Shown here piece by piece: positions 16,410 through 25,632 of a stretch of DNA of 64,000 bases. The DNA is from an uncultured Pseudomonadota bacterium (GTDB taxonomy: Bacteria; Myxococcota_A; UBA796; CAJQPC01). Each line of letters begins with the position of its first letter. The first letter of the stretch is position 1. The position numbers and the translations under genes were made by a program. The stretch is taken from contig CAJXRZ010000007.1 in assembly GCA_913060515.1 (NCBI GenBank), positions 1 to 64,000 of the forward strand, in the 5' to 3' direction. The notes under the pieces are model-generated. The model saw nothing but the letters and a program-made list of their open reading frames with translations, ran no database searches and was not told the origin of the DNA.

Positions 16410-19400
16410 CGCCCCAATAGCCCCTGAATCGCCTCCCGAAGCTCCAGCTTTGAGAAGGGCTTTTGAAGCACTCTCGTGTCCCCTAGTTCCACCTGAATCT
16501 GCCCGGTGTACCCGGACATCAACAAGGCAGGAAGACCGGGCATGTTCTCGCGCAGCCTTTGGATGACCTCGGGACCGGAGCCGCCGGGCATCATCACGTC
16601 CGAGAGCACCAGGTCCACTGGCTCGTGGACCACACAAGCCACAGCCTCTTCCAGATTCTGAGCGCAGATGGCCCGGCAACCCAGGCGCCTGACTAGGAGT
16701 TCAACGGCCTTGAGCACCTCCGGTCGGTCCTCGACGATGAGCACGACCAAATTCAGCGGTGCCAAGCTGGCCATAGCCAACTTGCCCTGACCCTTCTGGG
16801 CCAGCGCCATCTTAGGTAGCGCAACCCTCACGCAGGTCCCCAACCCTGGAGTGCTCTCCAGCGTGAGCGCTCCTCCTAGCTCCTGAACAACGCCACGTAC
16901 GGTGCTCAGCCCCAAGCCCGTTCCCTGTCCCAGGGCCTTGGTGGTGAAGTAAGGCTCAAAGGCGCGCTCTACAGCCTCGGGGCCCATGCCCACTCCGTCG
17001 TCTTGAACCTCCAAGAATACGGTCTGCTCGATGCAGCGCACGCGGATGTTGATCACACCCTCTTTGGGGATGGCATCGCGGGCGTTGAGAATCAGGTTGC
17101 TCAGAATCTGATGCAGCGCGCCCAAACCAATGTCCGCCCCACACTCGGGCTCGGCCTCCACCGTCAGCTCAATCGCACTGCGAATGAGCCGCCGCATCAT
17201 GGGCACAACCTCGTTGACTTCCTCACCAACATCGACGGCCTGCCCCGCAACGCCTCGGTCCCGCCCAAAGGCGAGCAAGCCCCGGGTGACCTCTGTGCCG
17301 CGCACAACCACATCACGGAGCGCCTCACCCTCCTGTTGCACCTCGGGGTCCCTGTGATTCTGCAGCATTCCTGCATGCACGGCGACCACCGTGAGCAGGT
17401 TGTTCACGTCGTGGGCCACCCCTCCGGCCAAGCGCCCCAGAGCCTCAAGCCGCCGCCCTACCTCCAGCTCCTGGTAGATGCGCTGGTTCTCACCCCGCTG
17501 CTGCTCCAGTTCAGACTCCGCCCGCTCACGCTCGAGCAGGTATTTGCGTAGGCGTCCGTTCTGCCGACGCAAAAAGAACAGAGCAAAGAGCATGCCGAAG
17601 AGGCCCAGGAGAGGCACGCCAAACCTGGCAATTCGCCGCTCAAACCACAGGGCCTGGCGGCGGAATTCGAAGCGCTCGACCTCTCCCCAGCCGGTGGTGC
17701 CGCGGGCCTGCACCTCGAAGGTGTAGCGCCCTGGCGGAAGCTTGGGAAAGTCCACGCGCTGCACTCGGGTCTCCGCCGACCAAGCGTCGTCCAGACCCAC
17801 GAGCCTGTAGCGGTACCGCACGCCCTTGGGGTTGCTGTAGAGCAGGCCCCGGTAGGAGACGCTCAACGACCCTGCGCCACGTATACGGGCACCGTCCTGA
17901 ACCGACCGGCTTCCATAGCGGGCACTGGAGATGCGCAGTCGAGGCGTCAACGAGGTCAGGGGCTTCTCTGGGTCCACCATCGCCAGGCCCTGGATGGTTG
18001 CAGCCCAAAGCCGACCCTCCTCGTCAACGGCCCCATAGGGTCCGTTGCCCTCGGCGGAGCCAACAAGGGTGCATTCAACGGCCTCGCGCTCGCCGGCAAA
18101 GTACGCGCTCACTTGCTCGATGGGCACCTTTCCCAGGCCCGCGTTGCTGTTGAACCAGAGCTCCTCCGACTCGCTCCGGTGGAGATGCGAGACCATGGCA
18201 TCACAGATGCCGTCTTGGGGTCCAAGCGCCCGAGGCTTTTTCCCCTCCGCCAAGCGCACCAAACCCGAGCCGTAGGTCCCAACCCAAAGCTCCCCGTCCA
18301 CCTCAATCACGTCGCGAATGGCAGAGCCGGCCCAAGGATATGTGTCCTGAATCGCGCCGCCCTCAAAGCGGTGGAGACCCACCCCTCGTTCCGCCAGCCA
18401 GACCCCGCTGTCATCCCCTCGAATCGCCCAGATGTAGCCCTCGCTCTTGCGGTGCAGCGCGGCCGCAGGAACCAGCTGATGCTCGGGGTTCAGAAAGAAG
18501 ATGGTCTTCCCGTGCAGAACCCATGGACCCTCGACGCCCGCGGTGCCCGCGCTCCGCCGATTCATGACCTGAGTCACGCGACTGCCCTTCTCTTCGTGCA
18601 GCACCAGGTGCACCGAGTCGTCCTGCTCGACGAGCTCGTAGATCTGACCCCGGGCCTCAAAGAGAACGCGGTGCTCCAGATCCTCTCGAAGGCCTTCTAT
18701 TGGCCTCTCCAAGACACCATCAAGCGTCTTGATCTGGCCCCCAGAGATGAACCAGACCTCGTCCCAAGGGGTGACGACCACACTGTAGGTCCCGCTCCCA
18801 AAAAACAAGCTACGGGCCTGCCGCCTCTGGTAGCGGTAGAGACCGGACCCGTCGTTCCCGACCCATAGGCCGCCCTCTTGGTCCCGCAGGTAGGCGGAGT
18901 GGGCAAAGCCATCGCTGCTCCGGTCCTCATCGGAGTTCAGCAGGACCTGCGAGAGCGGCTCAGGCTCCGAGCCCCACAGGCACCATGTCTCCCCGTCCCA
19001 ATCAACGCAGATTTGGTCCCGCCTGGAGAAGAGCACATCTAAGCTGAGCGTTAGGAGCTCGCCCTCGTCGTACAGAAACACCCCACCACTGCTCATCACG
19101 ACCCACCCCGAATCCAGGGGGATCCACCGACTCCAGCGCCAGCTCAGGTCCGGAGCAGGCAGCACGCCGCAGTCCTGGCTGAGGCAAAACGGCGCGGCCC
19201 CCTCGCCCGAGACGAAGGCTCCTGTTTCGGTCACGCCCAGTTCCAGGGGCGACTCGGTGAGCGTGATGGGCGTAAAGACCTCGCCCTCGACCAAATAGAC
19301 CTGCCCTCCAACCAAGACGAAGAGCTGACCTTGGGGATCTACAACCATGGACCAGGCGGTCCCATCTGGGCCGAGCTGCTTGGCCTTGCCATCCTTTAGG

Positions 19401-19744
19401 CGGAAGACCCCATCGTGCTCACTGCCCAGCCACATGCTGCCATCGCCGGTCTGAGCCAGGGAGACGAAGCGGTCCGCTGACAGGCCCGGATACTGGTCGC
19501 TGCCAATGCGCTCGAAGGTCTGGCAATCAAAGGTCGCCACGCCACCGAAGGTGGCCATCCAAATGAGCCCCTCTTGGTCCTCGAGCAGAGCGAGAACAGA
19601 GTTCTGAGGCAAGCCGTCCCGCATGGTCCAGTGGTCGACCAGCAGACTGGAGTCCGCTCGCGTCTCATCCGCAGCAAGAGCCACTCCAGGCCCGAAACCC
19701 CAAAGCGCAAGGCCTGCCAACACCCAAGTGCAGCGACAATCCAG
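16406..19744 (-). CDS. hybrid sensor histidine kinase with two-component propeller
   Basis: 1112 residues. After a signal peptide (about 1-25), two-component-regulator propeller blades fill the periplasmic part (MRDGLPQNSVLALLEDQEG is typical), then a Y_Y_Y domain (RYRLVGLDDAWS ... LPPGRYTFEV), one membrane helix (VPLLGLFGMLFALFFL), a HisKA domain with phospho-His778 (GGVAHDVNN), an HATPase domain (NLILNARDAI, DDGVGMG, GTGLGLS) and a C-terminal receiver with Asp1049 (LSDVMMPGG). It is a complete one-protein phosphorelay. I start it at CTG 19744, which has GGGAG 6 bases upstream and gives an Arg-containing signal peptide; GTG at 19723 is the conventional alternative. TAGACT (19766-19771) is a candidate -10. 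No separate regulator gene is adjacent. Confidence 0.9.
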   Translation of the reverse strand: MDCRCTWVLAGLALWGFGPGVALAADETRADSSLLVDHWTMRDGLPQNSVLALLEDQEGLIWMATFGGVATFDCQTFERIGSDQYPGLSADRFVSLAQTGDGSMWLGSEHDGVFRLKDGKAKQLGPDGTAWSMVVDPQGQLFVLVGGQVYLVEGEVFTPITLTESPLELGVTETGAFVSGEGAAPFCLSQDCGVLPAPDLSWRWSRWIPLDSGWVVMSSGGVFLYDEGELLTLSLDVLFSRRDQICVDWDGETWCLWGSEPEPLSQVLLNSDEDRSSDGFAHSAYLRDQEGGLWVGNDGSGLYRYQRRQARSLFFGSGTYSVVVTPWDEVWFISGGQIKTLDGVLERPIEGLREDLEHRVLFEARGQIYELVEQDDSVHLVLHEEKGSRVTQVMNRRSAGTAGVEGPWVLHGKTIFFLNPEHQLVPAAALHRKSEGYIWAIRGDDSGVWLAERGVGLHRFEGGAIQDTYPWAGSAIRDVIEVDGELWVGTYGSGLVRLAEGKKPRALGPQDGICDAMVSHLHRSESEELWFNSNAGLGKVPIEQVSAYFAGEREAVECTLVGSAEGNGPYGAVDEEGRLWAATIQGLAMVDPEKPLTSLTPRLRISSARYGSRSVQDGARIRGAGSLSVSYRGLLYSNPKGVRYRYRLVGLDDAWSAETRVQRVDFPKLPPGRYTFEVQARGTTGWGEVERFEFRRQALWFERRIARFGVPLLGLFGMLFALFFLRRQNGRLRKYLLERERAESELEQQRGENQRIYQELEVGRRLEALGRLAGGVAHDVNNLLTVVAVHAGMLQNHRDPEVQQEGEALRDVVVRGTEVTRGLLAFGRDRGVAGQAVDVGEEVNEVVPMMRRLIRSAIELTVEAEPECGADIGLGALHQILSNLILNARDAIPKEGVINIRVRCIEQTVFLEVQDDGVGMGPEAVERAFEPYFTTKALGQGTGLGLSTVRGVVQELGGALTLESTPGLGTCVRVALPKMALAQKGQGKLAMASLAPLNLVVLIVEDRPEVLKAVELLVRRLGCRAICAQNLEEAVACVVHEPVDLVLSDVMMPGGSGPEVIQRLRENMPGLPALLMSGYTGQIQVELGDTRVLQKPFSKLELREAIQGLLGR

Positions 19745-19768
19745 AGCGAACTCCCGTCGCCCAGGAGT

Positions 19769-20881
19769 CTACACCGGTGGGTGTGCCCGAACAAAGTCCA
19801 AAGCCTCGACGGGGCTGTCTACAAAGGCCAAATAGTCCCCGTACTTTCGCTCACCTGCTAGGGCCTCGAGCAGAGGCCGAACCGGGAGTGTCTCGCTCCA
19901 GTAGCGCTCCCCCAAGAAGACCATCGGCGAGATGACCTTGAAGGTGCCGTAGTGGTTCTGGCAGGCGTCCATGAAGACCTCCTGAACCGTTCCCGCAGAC
20001 CCAGGCGCGAAGATGACCCCGTGGGTGGCGATGGCCAGTAGACCGTCCTCACGCAGGGAGTTGGAGAAGTACTTGGCCACATGGGTGGCGAAGAGGTTGC
20101 TCGGCTCGTGCCCATAGAACCAAGTCGGTATCGCCAGGGAATGCGCCCCGTCGGGGTAGCGCTCCTTGAGCGCCATCGCGCTCTCCAGGTAGCCGGCATC
20201 TTTGTAGCTGGGCGCGCTGCCCAACAAGGCCTGCACCTCTTCCAGTGCATGGTCCGGGTAGGGCGCCAGCCAAGCCCCAAGGTTGCCAGCTTCCATGGCG
20301 CCAGGCCCACCACCGGTGGCCACAAAGTAGCCAGCGCGGGCCAGACCTCGGGCGAGGTGGACGACCCCTATCCATTCGGGCGTGCAGCGCTCCATGGCGT
20401 GGCCCCCCATAATGGCGACCACACGGCGTCCTCCATCCTCCCGAAGGACCGCGTCCAAGGCGTCATCGATCGCATGGTCGTGAAGGCGTTGCGCCAGCGT
20501 ATCCATCACAGGTGCCGGCCCATCATGCTCCCGCAGCGCCTGCGCGTGATGGTAGATGCGTGCGTCCACGGTGTCCCGCAAGAAACTCTCTGGATCACCT
20601 GGAACAAACCCAGTCATCAGCTCTTCGGCGGTGTAAAGCGCGGGCCGGTAGGGCGAGAAAGGCAGACGCTCCGGGATGGGGAAAATCATGGCCCCCACCC
20701 GCTGCGCCCGGCTCAACCCGGCGTCATCCAGCACACATCCCAGGAGCACCGTGCGCCGGCCAAAAGCCTGGTTCACGTCCTCCCTTCCACACAGGTTTAG
20801 CCCCTGAATCACCACCCCATCCAAGGTGCCATGGGCGCTGATGTGGGCCTCTAGGCGATCGATGTCCTCGATTTCGGTCAC
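19769..20881 (-). CDS. LOG-family Rossmann-fold protein
   Basis: 370 residues. The second half is the LOG/'lysine decarboxylase-like' fold, with VVAIMGGHAMERC near 155, GGGPGAMEAGNLGA near 195 and APGSAGTVQE near 290, which corresponds to the PGGxGTxxE nucleotide-binding motif. Family members include cytokinin-activating phosphoribohydrolases and nucleotide 5'-monophosphate nucleosidases. This one has an extra N-terminal region of about 140 residues, so its substrate may differ. GTG at 20881 overlaps the upstream TGA (GTGA), so it is coupled to the Ig-like lipoprotein gene. Confidence 0.82.
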   Translation of the reverse strand: MTEIEDIDRLEAHISAHGTLDGVVIQGLNLCGREDVNQAFGRRTVLLGCVLDDAGLSRAQRVGAMIFPIPERLPFSPYRPALYTAEELMTGFVPGDPESFLRDTVDARIYHHAQALREHDGPAPVMDTLAQRLHDHAIDDALDAVLREDGGRRVVAIMGGHAMERCTPEWIGVVHLARGLARAGYFVATGGGPGAMEAGNLGAWLAPYPDHALEEVQALLGSAPSYKDAGYLESAMALKERYPDGAHSLAIPTWFYGHEPSNLFATHVAKYFSNSLREDGLLAIATHGVIFAPGSAGTVQEVFMDACQNHYGTFKVISPMVFLGERYWSETLPVRPLLEALAGERKYGDYLAFVDSPVEALDFVRAHPPV

Positions 20882-21711
20882 GAGCCAGACTCCGTAAACA
20901 CAATGAGTTTCACCCGCACCCGAGCGGTGCTTCGTCCGGGATTCTCAACGACCAGACTGCCCCGGTCGCCGATCTCACACTCCAGTCCCACAATGCTGCG
21001 GCCTGCCTCCCCCTCTCCGCAGCTCGGGCTGTCCATGCTGGCCTCGATGCGAACGTTGGAGCTCAAATCAGCCACCTGAAGCCCTGGCTTTAGAGGCACC
21101 ATCTGGCGCGCTCCCGGCGGGATCTTCAGACGAATGTTCCCGTCAACCAGGCGCCCGACGTCCACCACCAAGTCCGTGGCCTCTCCACCGGCGGTGTAGC
21201 TCAGGTTGCTCCGCCCCAAGCCCAGGATGTTCAGGCTTCCGTCGGGGTTTACGAGCACGACCTTCGGGTCGGAGCTCACCGGCGGCTGGAGCAGCTCAGG
21301 CATGGAGATCCCAGCGTCGTCCAAGACCTGGACCTGGGGCGCCGGCAAGGTCTGCGGTATCCACAGCCCCTTCTCGTCACGCTCCAACACCACGCGAAGG
21401 GCGCTCGGCTCCACCGTCAGCTCTTCCACGAGCAGGCACTTGACCAAGAGGGGCTGCTCAAGCTTTCCCACCTGCAGAGTCAGCTCCGACTCACCGGTCT
21501 TCAAACAGAGGAAGCCGTTGTTGGTGATGCTGACCACCTCGGCTCGTGTGCTGCGTGCGAGCAGCACTGGATACTCCATGCGGGTGCCGTTGCTGTCGTA
21601 GATCTCCACCGACGGAGAGATGAGGTTGCTGTCATAGACGCTCATCACCTTGACGTAGTCCAGGCGAGCAGGCTGCGGCCCACATGCCAAAAAGGCCAAC
21701 ATCAGACTCAT
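20878..21711 (-). CDS. lipoprotein with bacterial Ig-like domains
   Basis: 277 residues. The lead MSLMLAFLACGP ends in a lipobox-type Cys. Beta-rich segments follow that resemble BIG2-type domains (VVSITNNGFLCLKTGESELTLQV; VVLVNPDGSLNILGLGRSNLSYT), with the typical 'x-V-x-x-x-G-x-V-x-x-x-G-x-a-x-i-x' rhythm. No catalytic motif is visible. Its start overlaps the stop of the DksA-like gene (ATGA) and its stop overlaps the start of the LOG gene (GTGA), so three genes with cytoplasmic and envelope products are translated from one message. Confidence 0.75.
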   Translation of the reverse strand: MSLMLAFLACGPQPARLDYVKVMSVYDSNLISPSVEIYDSNGTRMEYPVLLARSTRAEVVSITNNGFLCLKTGESELTLQVGKLEQPLLVKCLLVEELTVEPSALRVVLERDEKGLWIPQTLPAPQVQVLDDAGISMPELLQPPVSSDPKVVLVNPDGSLNILGLGRSNLSYTAGGEATDLVVDVGRLVDGNIRLKIPPGARQMVPLKPGLQVADLSSNVRIEASMDSPSCGEGEAGRSIVGLECEIGDRGSLVVENPGRSTARVRVKLIVFTESGS

Positions 21712-22064
21712 CGACTCCCCTCCAGTTTCTCTTGAGAGGCCACCGAAAAGGGGGTCTCTGGCCGAGCGCGAAGACGCGCGTAGCCAATGGGCTCACCGCT
21801 CAGACAGCAGTAGCCGTATTCCCCCTCCTCAACGCGTTCAAGTGCGGCCTCGATCTGCTCCAGGCGCTGCTCCATGCGAACCCGCTCCGCCTGCGCCATG
21901 GCCTGCTGCTGCATGGCGTCTACCCGAGACAAGCGTCCAATGGGCAGGTCCAGGTCTACGACCTCCCCCCGGTCGAAGGCGGCCAAGCTCTGGCGAAGCT
22001 CTGCATCCAGGACCAAGAGGGCCTGGTGCAGTTCTTTCTCTTGGTTCTCGCTCAGCTCTTGCAC
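21708..22064 (-). CDS. TraR/DksA-family protein with lost zinc ligands
   Basis: 118 residues: an N-terminal coiled-coil (about 1-80) containing the tip-like stretch LPIGRLSRVDAMQQQAMAQ, then the C-terminal finger YGYCCLSGEPIG. Family members insert into the RNA polymerase secondary channel and tune initiation, often with ppGpp. Aligned by eye to the C4 finger, Cys86 is kept but the other three ligand positions are serines (Ser89, Ser107, Ser110), so zinc binding is unlikely. GTG at 22064 is preceded by TAGAGT at 22071-22076 and no Shine-Dalgarno site. It leads a run with the Ig-like lipoprotein and LOG genes. Confidence 0.85.
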   Translation of the reverse strand: MQELSENQEKELHQALLVLDAELRQSLAAFDRGEVVDLDLPIGRLSRVDAMQQQAMAQAERVRMEQRLEQIEAALERVEEGEYGYCCLSGEPIGYARLRARPETPFSVASQEKLEGSR

Positions 22065-22070
22065 GGCGGG

Positions 22071-22076
22071 ACTCTA
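22071..22076 (-). promoter_or_regulatory. -10-like TAGAGT, leaderless DksA-like gene
   Basis: TAGAGT on the minus strand lies 6 bases before GTG at 22064 with no ribosome-binding site. Confidence 0.42.
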
Positions 22077-22113
22077 CACTGGTCCCAGTGCACCGAGTCC
22101 ATACACCCGTCTG

Positions 22114-23391
22114 TCACTCATCTGGCGTGTAGGCACCGAGCTCCAAGTTCTGCGTGATGTCCGCGCTTCCGGTCGGCAGCTTGCCGCTTGAACCGTCGGC
22201 GCTGGCCACAGGCTCCTTCGGCCCGTTGATCATCCCATCGTCGTCCGCATCCACAAAGGCCCAGAGGTACACGATGGTCCCGGCGGGCACGGTCAGATTG
22301 TACGGCAACACCGACTCAGCGTTGATCTCGTCCCAGTCGTAGCTCTGCACGCCGTAAGCGAGCTCCTTGAGCTCCTCCATGCTCAGGTCTCCGTTGGGCC
22401 GGTACTTGAGCGCGGCCACGTGAACGCTGCTGTTCTCCGGGTAGTCCCCAAAGGCGGCGTCACGCACGCTGATCTCGCCAGCAATGCTCACAAAGGGGAA
22501 TGCCCCAAAGGGCGAGCCGCCAAGAGGAATCTGGATGTCCATGCCGCTCTGGTCGCTGCCGACAGAGACCGGGTTTCCGTCCACATCTGTCGCCTCGATG
22601 TAGGAGCCCCAGGTGTCAGCGGGTGTGATCAGGTCATCGCCGTCACTGTCCCAGGCGCCGATCAGGTCGTACTCGCTGTTCAGGCAGCTGTTGATGCTGT
22701 ACGCAGCCGAGGCCCCTGAACCGCTGGAGGTCGGGTTGACCCAGTCCACATTCCACGGCCCCTCACCGTCGGTCCCCATCAACATGACCGCCACATCACC
22801 GCCGCCATAGCTGCGCGTAATGAGCGCGTCGCCGGAGATGGCAGCCGAGGTGCAGCCACCGCCACCGCCACCGCCACCGCCATCGGAGCCATCGATGTCG
22901 AAGTAGGCATCGATGGTGATGTTCAGGCTGGAGAGCGTCTCAGAGGCTGAGATGGTGACGGAGCTAGGGTATGTACCAATAGGATCGTTACTACCCAAGA
23001 CGCCGTCTACGTAGCGGTCGAGTTGGGCGTAGAGGGTCACGCTGCCAGCCTCGTCCAGCTCCACATCCACGGAGTAGGTGTCCCCGCCGAGGGTGGGCGT
23101 CTTGATGGTATCCGAACCGATGCTGCCATCCTCCGGGTTGGAGGCGGTCACCCAGACCTTGCCAAAAGGAAAGGACGAGAGGGTCGCCTCATCGATCTCA
23201 ACCCGCTCTCCGTCTGCATCGATGTCGTAAAGCTCCACCTTGACCACGCCGGTCAAGACCGCGCTGTAGGGACCGCTCTCCCCTTCGCTTCCGGTGTCAA
23301 CGCCAATGGGATTGGTGTCAGTAGAGTTGCCGGTCTCGCCGGCCTCGTCCTTGATGCAGCCAACGATGGCGAGCGCGAGGAGGATGGACAT
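22114..23391 (-). CDS. large Asp/Gly-rich lipoprotein
   Basis: 425 residues. MSILLALAIVGCIKDEAGETG has a lipobox (IVGC) followed by a Gly/Thr/Asp-rich linker. Two beta-rich halves are separated by nine consecutive glycines coded by a hexanucleotide repeat. Stretches such as DSDGDDLI and DADDDGMI resemble calcium-binding loops. No family is recognised; it is probably a surface lipoprotein. ATG at 23391 is chosen over the longer frame because it starts the signal peptide and has GGAG 7 bases upstream. Confidence 0.72.
   Translation of the reverse strand: MSILLALAIVGCIKDEAGETGNSTDTNPIGVDTGSEGESGPYSAVLTGVVKVELYDIDADGERVEIDEATLSSFPFGKVWVTASNPEDGSIGSDTIKTPTLGGDTYSVDVELDEAGSVTLYAQLDRYVDGVLGSNDPIGTYPSSVTISASETLSSLNITIDAYFDIDGSDGGGGGGGGGCTSAAISGDALITRSYGGGDVAVMLMGTDGEGPWNVDWVNPTSSGSGASAAYSINSCLNSEYDLIGAWDSDGDDLITPADTWGSYIEATDVDGNPVSVGSDQSGMDIQIPLGGSPFGAFPFVSIAGEISVRDAAFGDYPENSSVHVAALKYRPNGDLSMEELKELAYGVQSYDWDEINAESVLPYNLTVPAGTIVYLWAFVDADDDGMINGPKEPVASADGSSGKLPTGSADITQNLELGAYTPDE
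22855..22881 (-). repeat. hexanucleotide repeat (GGTGGC), 4.5 copies
   Basis: GCCACC on the + strand is repeated four and a half times and codes for the polyglycine linker of the lipoprotein. Copy-number change would lengthen or shorten the linker by two residues without a frameshift. Confidence 0.9.
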
Positions 23392-23427
23392 TTGGGGTCT
23401 CCGTTCAGGCCCGCATCCTACCTCTTG

Positions 23428-23440
23428 CGAAAGACTTTCG
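23428..23440. promoter_or_regulatory. palindrome in the lipoprotein/dam gap
   Basis: CGAAAG-A-CTTTCG is a perfect 13-base inverted repeat in the 146-base gap between two divergent genes. A second one, TTGAC-AG-GTCAA (23484-23495), overlaps a TTGACA that could serve as a -35 for dam. They may be operators, but no -10 is convincing. Confidence 0.35.
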
Positions 23441-23537
23441 GCACAAAAATCCAAGTACTTTTGCCCGACTTTCCATCTTTGACTTGACAGGTCAATAGCA
23501 AGGGTGTGAAAGTGCCTTCACTGTTGAAGCTGGAATT

Positions 23538-24410
23538 ATGGTTGCCGTAGCCCCTAGAGCCGATGCGCAAGAGCGCGCCGCGCCCCTCCGCCCATTTATG
23601 AAATGGGTGGGCGGGAAGCGACGCGTCGTTCCTCACCTTCTCGGTCACGTGGCTCGTCCACTTGGCCGGTATTTTGAGCCCTTCGTCGGTGGAGGAGCCT
23701 TCTTTTGGGCTCTGGCCGACGAGCCGGCTCAGAGGCAAAGAGAAGACAAATGGGCTGTGATCACAGATGTGAATCACCGCCTCGTCCGGACCTACAAAGG
23801 GATCCGGGATGACGTAGAAGGCATCGCCGAGCGTCTGGCCATTCTCCGAGATGGTCACTGCAAAGAGCAGTACTACGATGTGCGGGCCACCGATGTGGAC
23901 GCCCATCGAAAGGACGCAGACGTGGCCGCGTGGATGATCTACCTGAACCGAACGGGTTTTAACGGCCTGTACCGGGTCAACAAAAAGGGTGGATTCAACG
24001 TACCAATCGGCAACTACACCAACCCGCTCATCCTGGACGGTCCCACCTTGCGGGCCTGCTCCAAGGCGCTGGCGACGGTGGACATTGAGCACGGCCACTA
24101 CCAGGACGTGTTCTTCAAAGCCGAGAAGGGCGACACGGTCTACTTCGACCCGCCTTACGTGCCGATCAGCAGCACGGCCAGCTTCACCAGCTACACCCGC
24201 GATGGTTTTGGTCCAGATGACCAGATCGCGCTGCGGGACTTGGCCTGGGAGCTCAAGCGTCGCGGCGTGCAGGTCATCTTGAGCAACCATGACGTGCCCG
24301 AGGTCAGAGAGCTCTACGCCGACTTTGACATCAAGCAGATCTTGGTTGGTCGAGCCATCAACTCAAAGGCCAGCAAGCGCGGCCGGGTCGCCGAAGTCAT
24401 CATCACCTGA
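23538..24410 (+). CDS. dam: Dam-family DNA adenine-N6 methyltransferase
   Basis: 290 residues of the D12/Dam class. MKWVGGKRR near 21-29 opens the AdoMet-binding region, EPFVGGGAFFW near 50 is motif I, and DPPY (204-207) is the catalytic motif IV. The family usually methylates adenine in GATC; the specificity here is inferred from family resemblance only. There is no restriction endonuclease next to it, so it behaves as an orphan methylase, possibly for mismatch repair, replication timing or gene control. ATG at 23538 follows the weak GGAATT. Confidence 0.9.
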   Translation: MVAVAPRADAQERAAPLRPFMKWVGGKRRVVPHLLGHVARPLGRYFEPFVGGGAFFWALADEPAQRQREDKWAVITDVNHRLVRTYKGIRDDVEGIAERLAILRDGHCKEQYYDVRATDVDAHRKDADVAAWMIYLNRTGFNGLYRVNKKGGFNVPIGNYTNPLILDGPTLRACSKALATVDIEHGHYQDVFFKAEKGDTVYFDPPYVPISSTASFTSYTRDGFGPDDQIALRDLAWELKRRGVQVILSNHDVPEVRELYADFDIKQILVGRAINSKASKRGRVAEVIIT

Positions 24411-24415
24411 TGCCC

Positions 24416-25627
24416 TCAGTCTGAGGCGTCCTGCAGCGCTGCCTCAAGCTGGGCTTCCTTGCCCAAGCCCCGCCATGCCGCCTGCTTGGCCCGGCGCAGG
24501 GCTTGCCCAAGTCCTGGACCTGGCCTCAGCCCAGCGGCCATCAGCTGGCCACCCTTGATGGGGCTGCGCAGCTCGGCGCCCTCGAAGCACCACCAGTCCG
24601 CTGCCGCCTCGTCTACCAGGGGGAGCAGCGCCGGTGGCAGCCGCTCCAAGGCCAAGCCCCATTCCCCGGGCTCTCCACCCACATCCAGGCCTTCGATAGC
24701 TGGGTGCTGCCAGAGGGCGAGGTGCTCTCCGTCACTGCGCACCAGGGCCTCCAAGCGTTCCCGGTCCGCCCCGAGGTGCTGCGCCAAACCCACCCAAGCC
24801 AGCGTCTGCGCCGAGAGCTCCAGATCAAGCTGCCGAGCCCGGGCCAGGATTTCCTGGGTGCGCGTGGCCAGTCCACCAAAGGCCGGGTCAAAGACCTGCA
24901 GCGCACCCCAAGTCTCCAACAGCGCGAGCGATTGCACTGCCCGCTGCTCTCCAAAGACGCGCCCGAGTTCCTTGCCCAAGCGCTCCAGCCCGAGCCGGCC
25001 AAACTCGCTGAAGGCACCCTCCAGCGCCTGGCGGCTGCTCGGATGCAAATCCAGATCCAACCGCGCTGCGTAGCGGGCCCCACGCAGCGCCCGAGTCGGG
25101 TCGTCCACAAAGGAGCGCGGATGCAGCACACGCAACACACCGTTGACCAAGTCTGCGTGGCCTTGCTGCGGGTCCACCAGCTCCCCTTCTGCAGAGGGAT
25201 GCACCGCCAGCGCCATCGCGTTGACCGAGAAGTCTCTGCGGGCCAGGTCCAGCTCCAAGGCAGCGAGCGCCACGACCGGTAGGCTAGCGGGGTGGGGATA
25301 GCGCTCCGAGCGTGTGCTGATCAGATCGATGTAGAGCCCATCAACGGTCCAGGTGGCGGTTCGAAACGCGCGGTGTACCAGCAGCTCCCCACCCAGCTCT
25401 TTCACCAAGTTGGGGGCCCAAGCCAAGACGTCTCCGTCAAAGCAGAGGTCAACGTCTTGAACCGGCTCGCCCAGGAGCAGGTCACGCACCCCGCCACCGA
25501 CCAGCCAAGCCCCCTCGCCCCGCGCCTCTGCGCGTTGTCCGAGTTCGCGCACGTGGGTGGACGCCGCCCCCATGGCCAGCTCGGCTCTCTGCATCAACAC
25601 CCGGGGTTCAGGCAGGCGGGAATCCAT
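24416..25627 (-). CDS. class II CCA-adding/poly(A) polymerase family enzyme
   Basis: 403 residues. The nucleotidyltransferase head has GGGVRDLLLG near 44-53, DVDL with the metal aspartates near 58-61, a loop RSERYPHPASLPVV and the base-recognition stretch RRDFSVNAMA; the neck follows with DDPTRALRGARYAARL. These enzymes add CCA to tRNA 3' ends or A-tails to RNA, and sequence alone does not separate the two. It ends 5 bases from the convergent dam stop. ATG at 25627 has GGAG 9 bases upstream and TAGGAT further up as a possible -10. Confidence 0.88.
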   Translation of the reverse strand: MDSRLPEPRVLMQRAELAMGAASTHVRELGQRAEARGEGAWLVGGGVRDLLLGEPVQDVDLCFDGDVLAWAPNLVKELGGELLVHRAFRTATWTVDGLYIDLISTRSERYPHPASLPVVALAALELDLARRDFSVNAMALAVHPSAEGELVDPQQGHADLVNGVLRVLHPRSFVDDPTRALRGARYAARLDLDLHPSSRQALEGAFSEFGRLGLERLGKELGRVFGEQRAVQSLALLETWGALQVFDPAFGGLATRTQEILARARQLDLELSAQTLAWVGLAQHLGADRERLEALVRSDGEHLALWQHPAIEGLDVGGEPGEWGLALERLPPALLPLVDEAAADWWCFEGAELRSPIKGGQLMAAGLRPGPGLGQALRRAKQAAWRGLGKEAQLEAALQDASD

Positions 25628-25632
25628 AGCGG

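Noticed and set aside
22855-22881. Hexanucleotide repeat as a phase-variation switch
   Set aside because: The unit is six bases long and lies inside the coding region, so copy changes keep the frame.
23538-24410. Restriction-modification system around dam
   Set aside because: No endonuclease-like gene lies on either side; neighbours are a lipoprotein and a tRNA/RNA polymerase-type nucleotidyltransferase.
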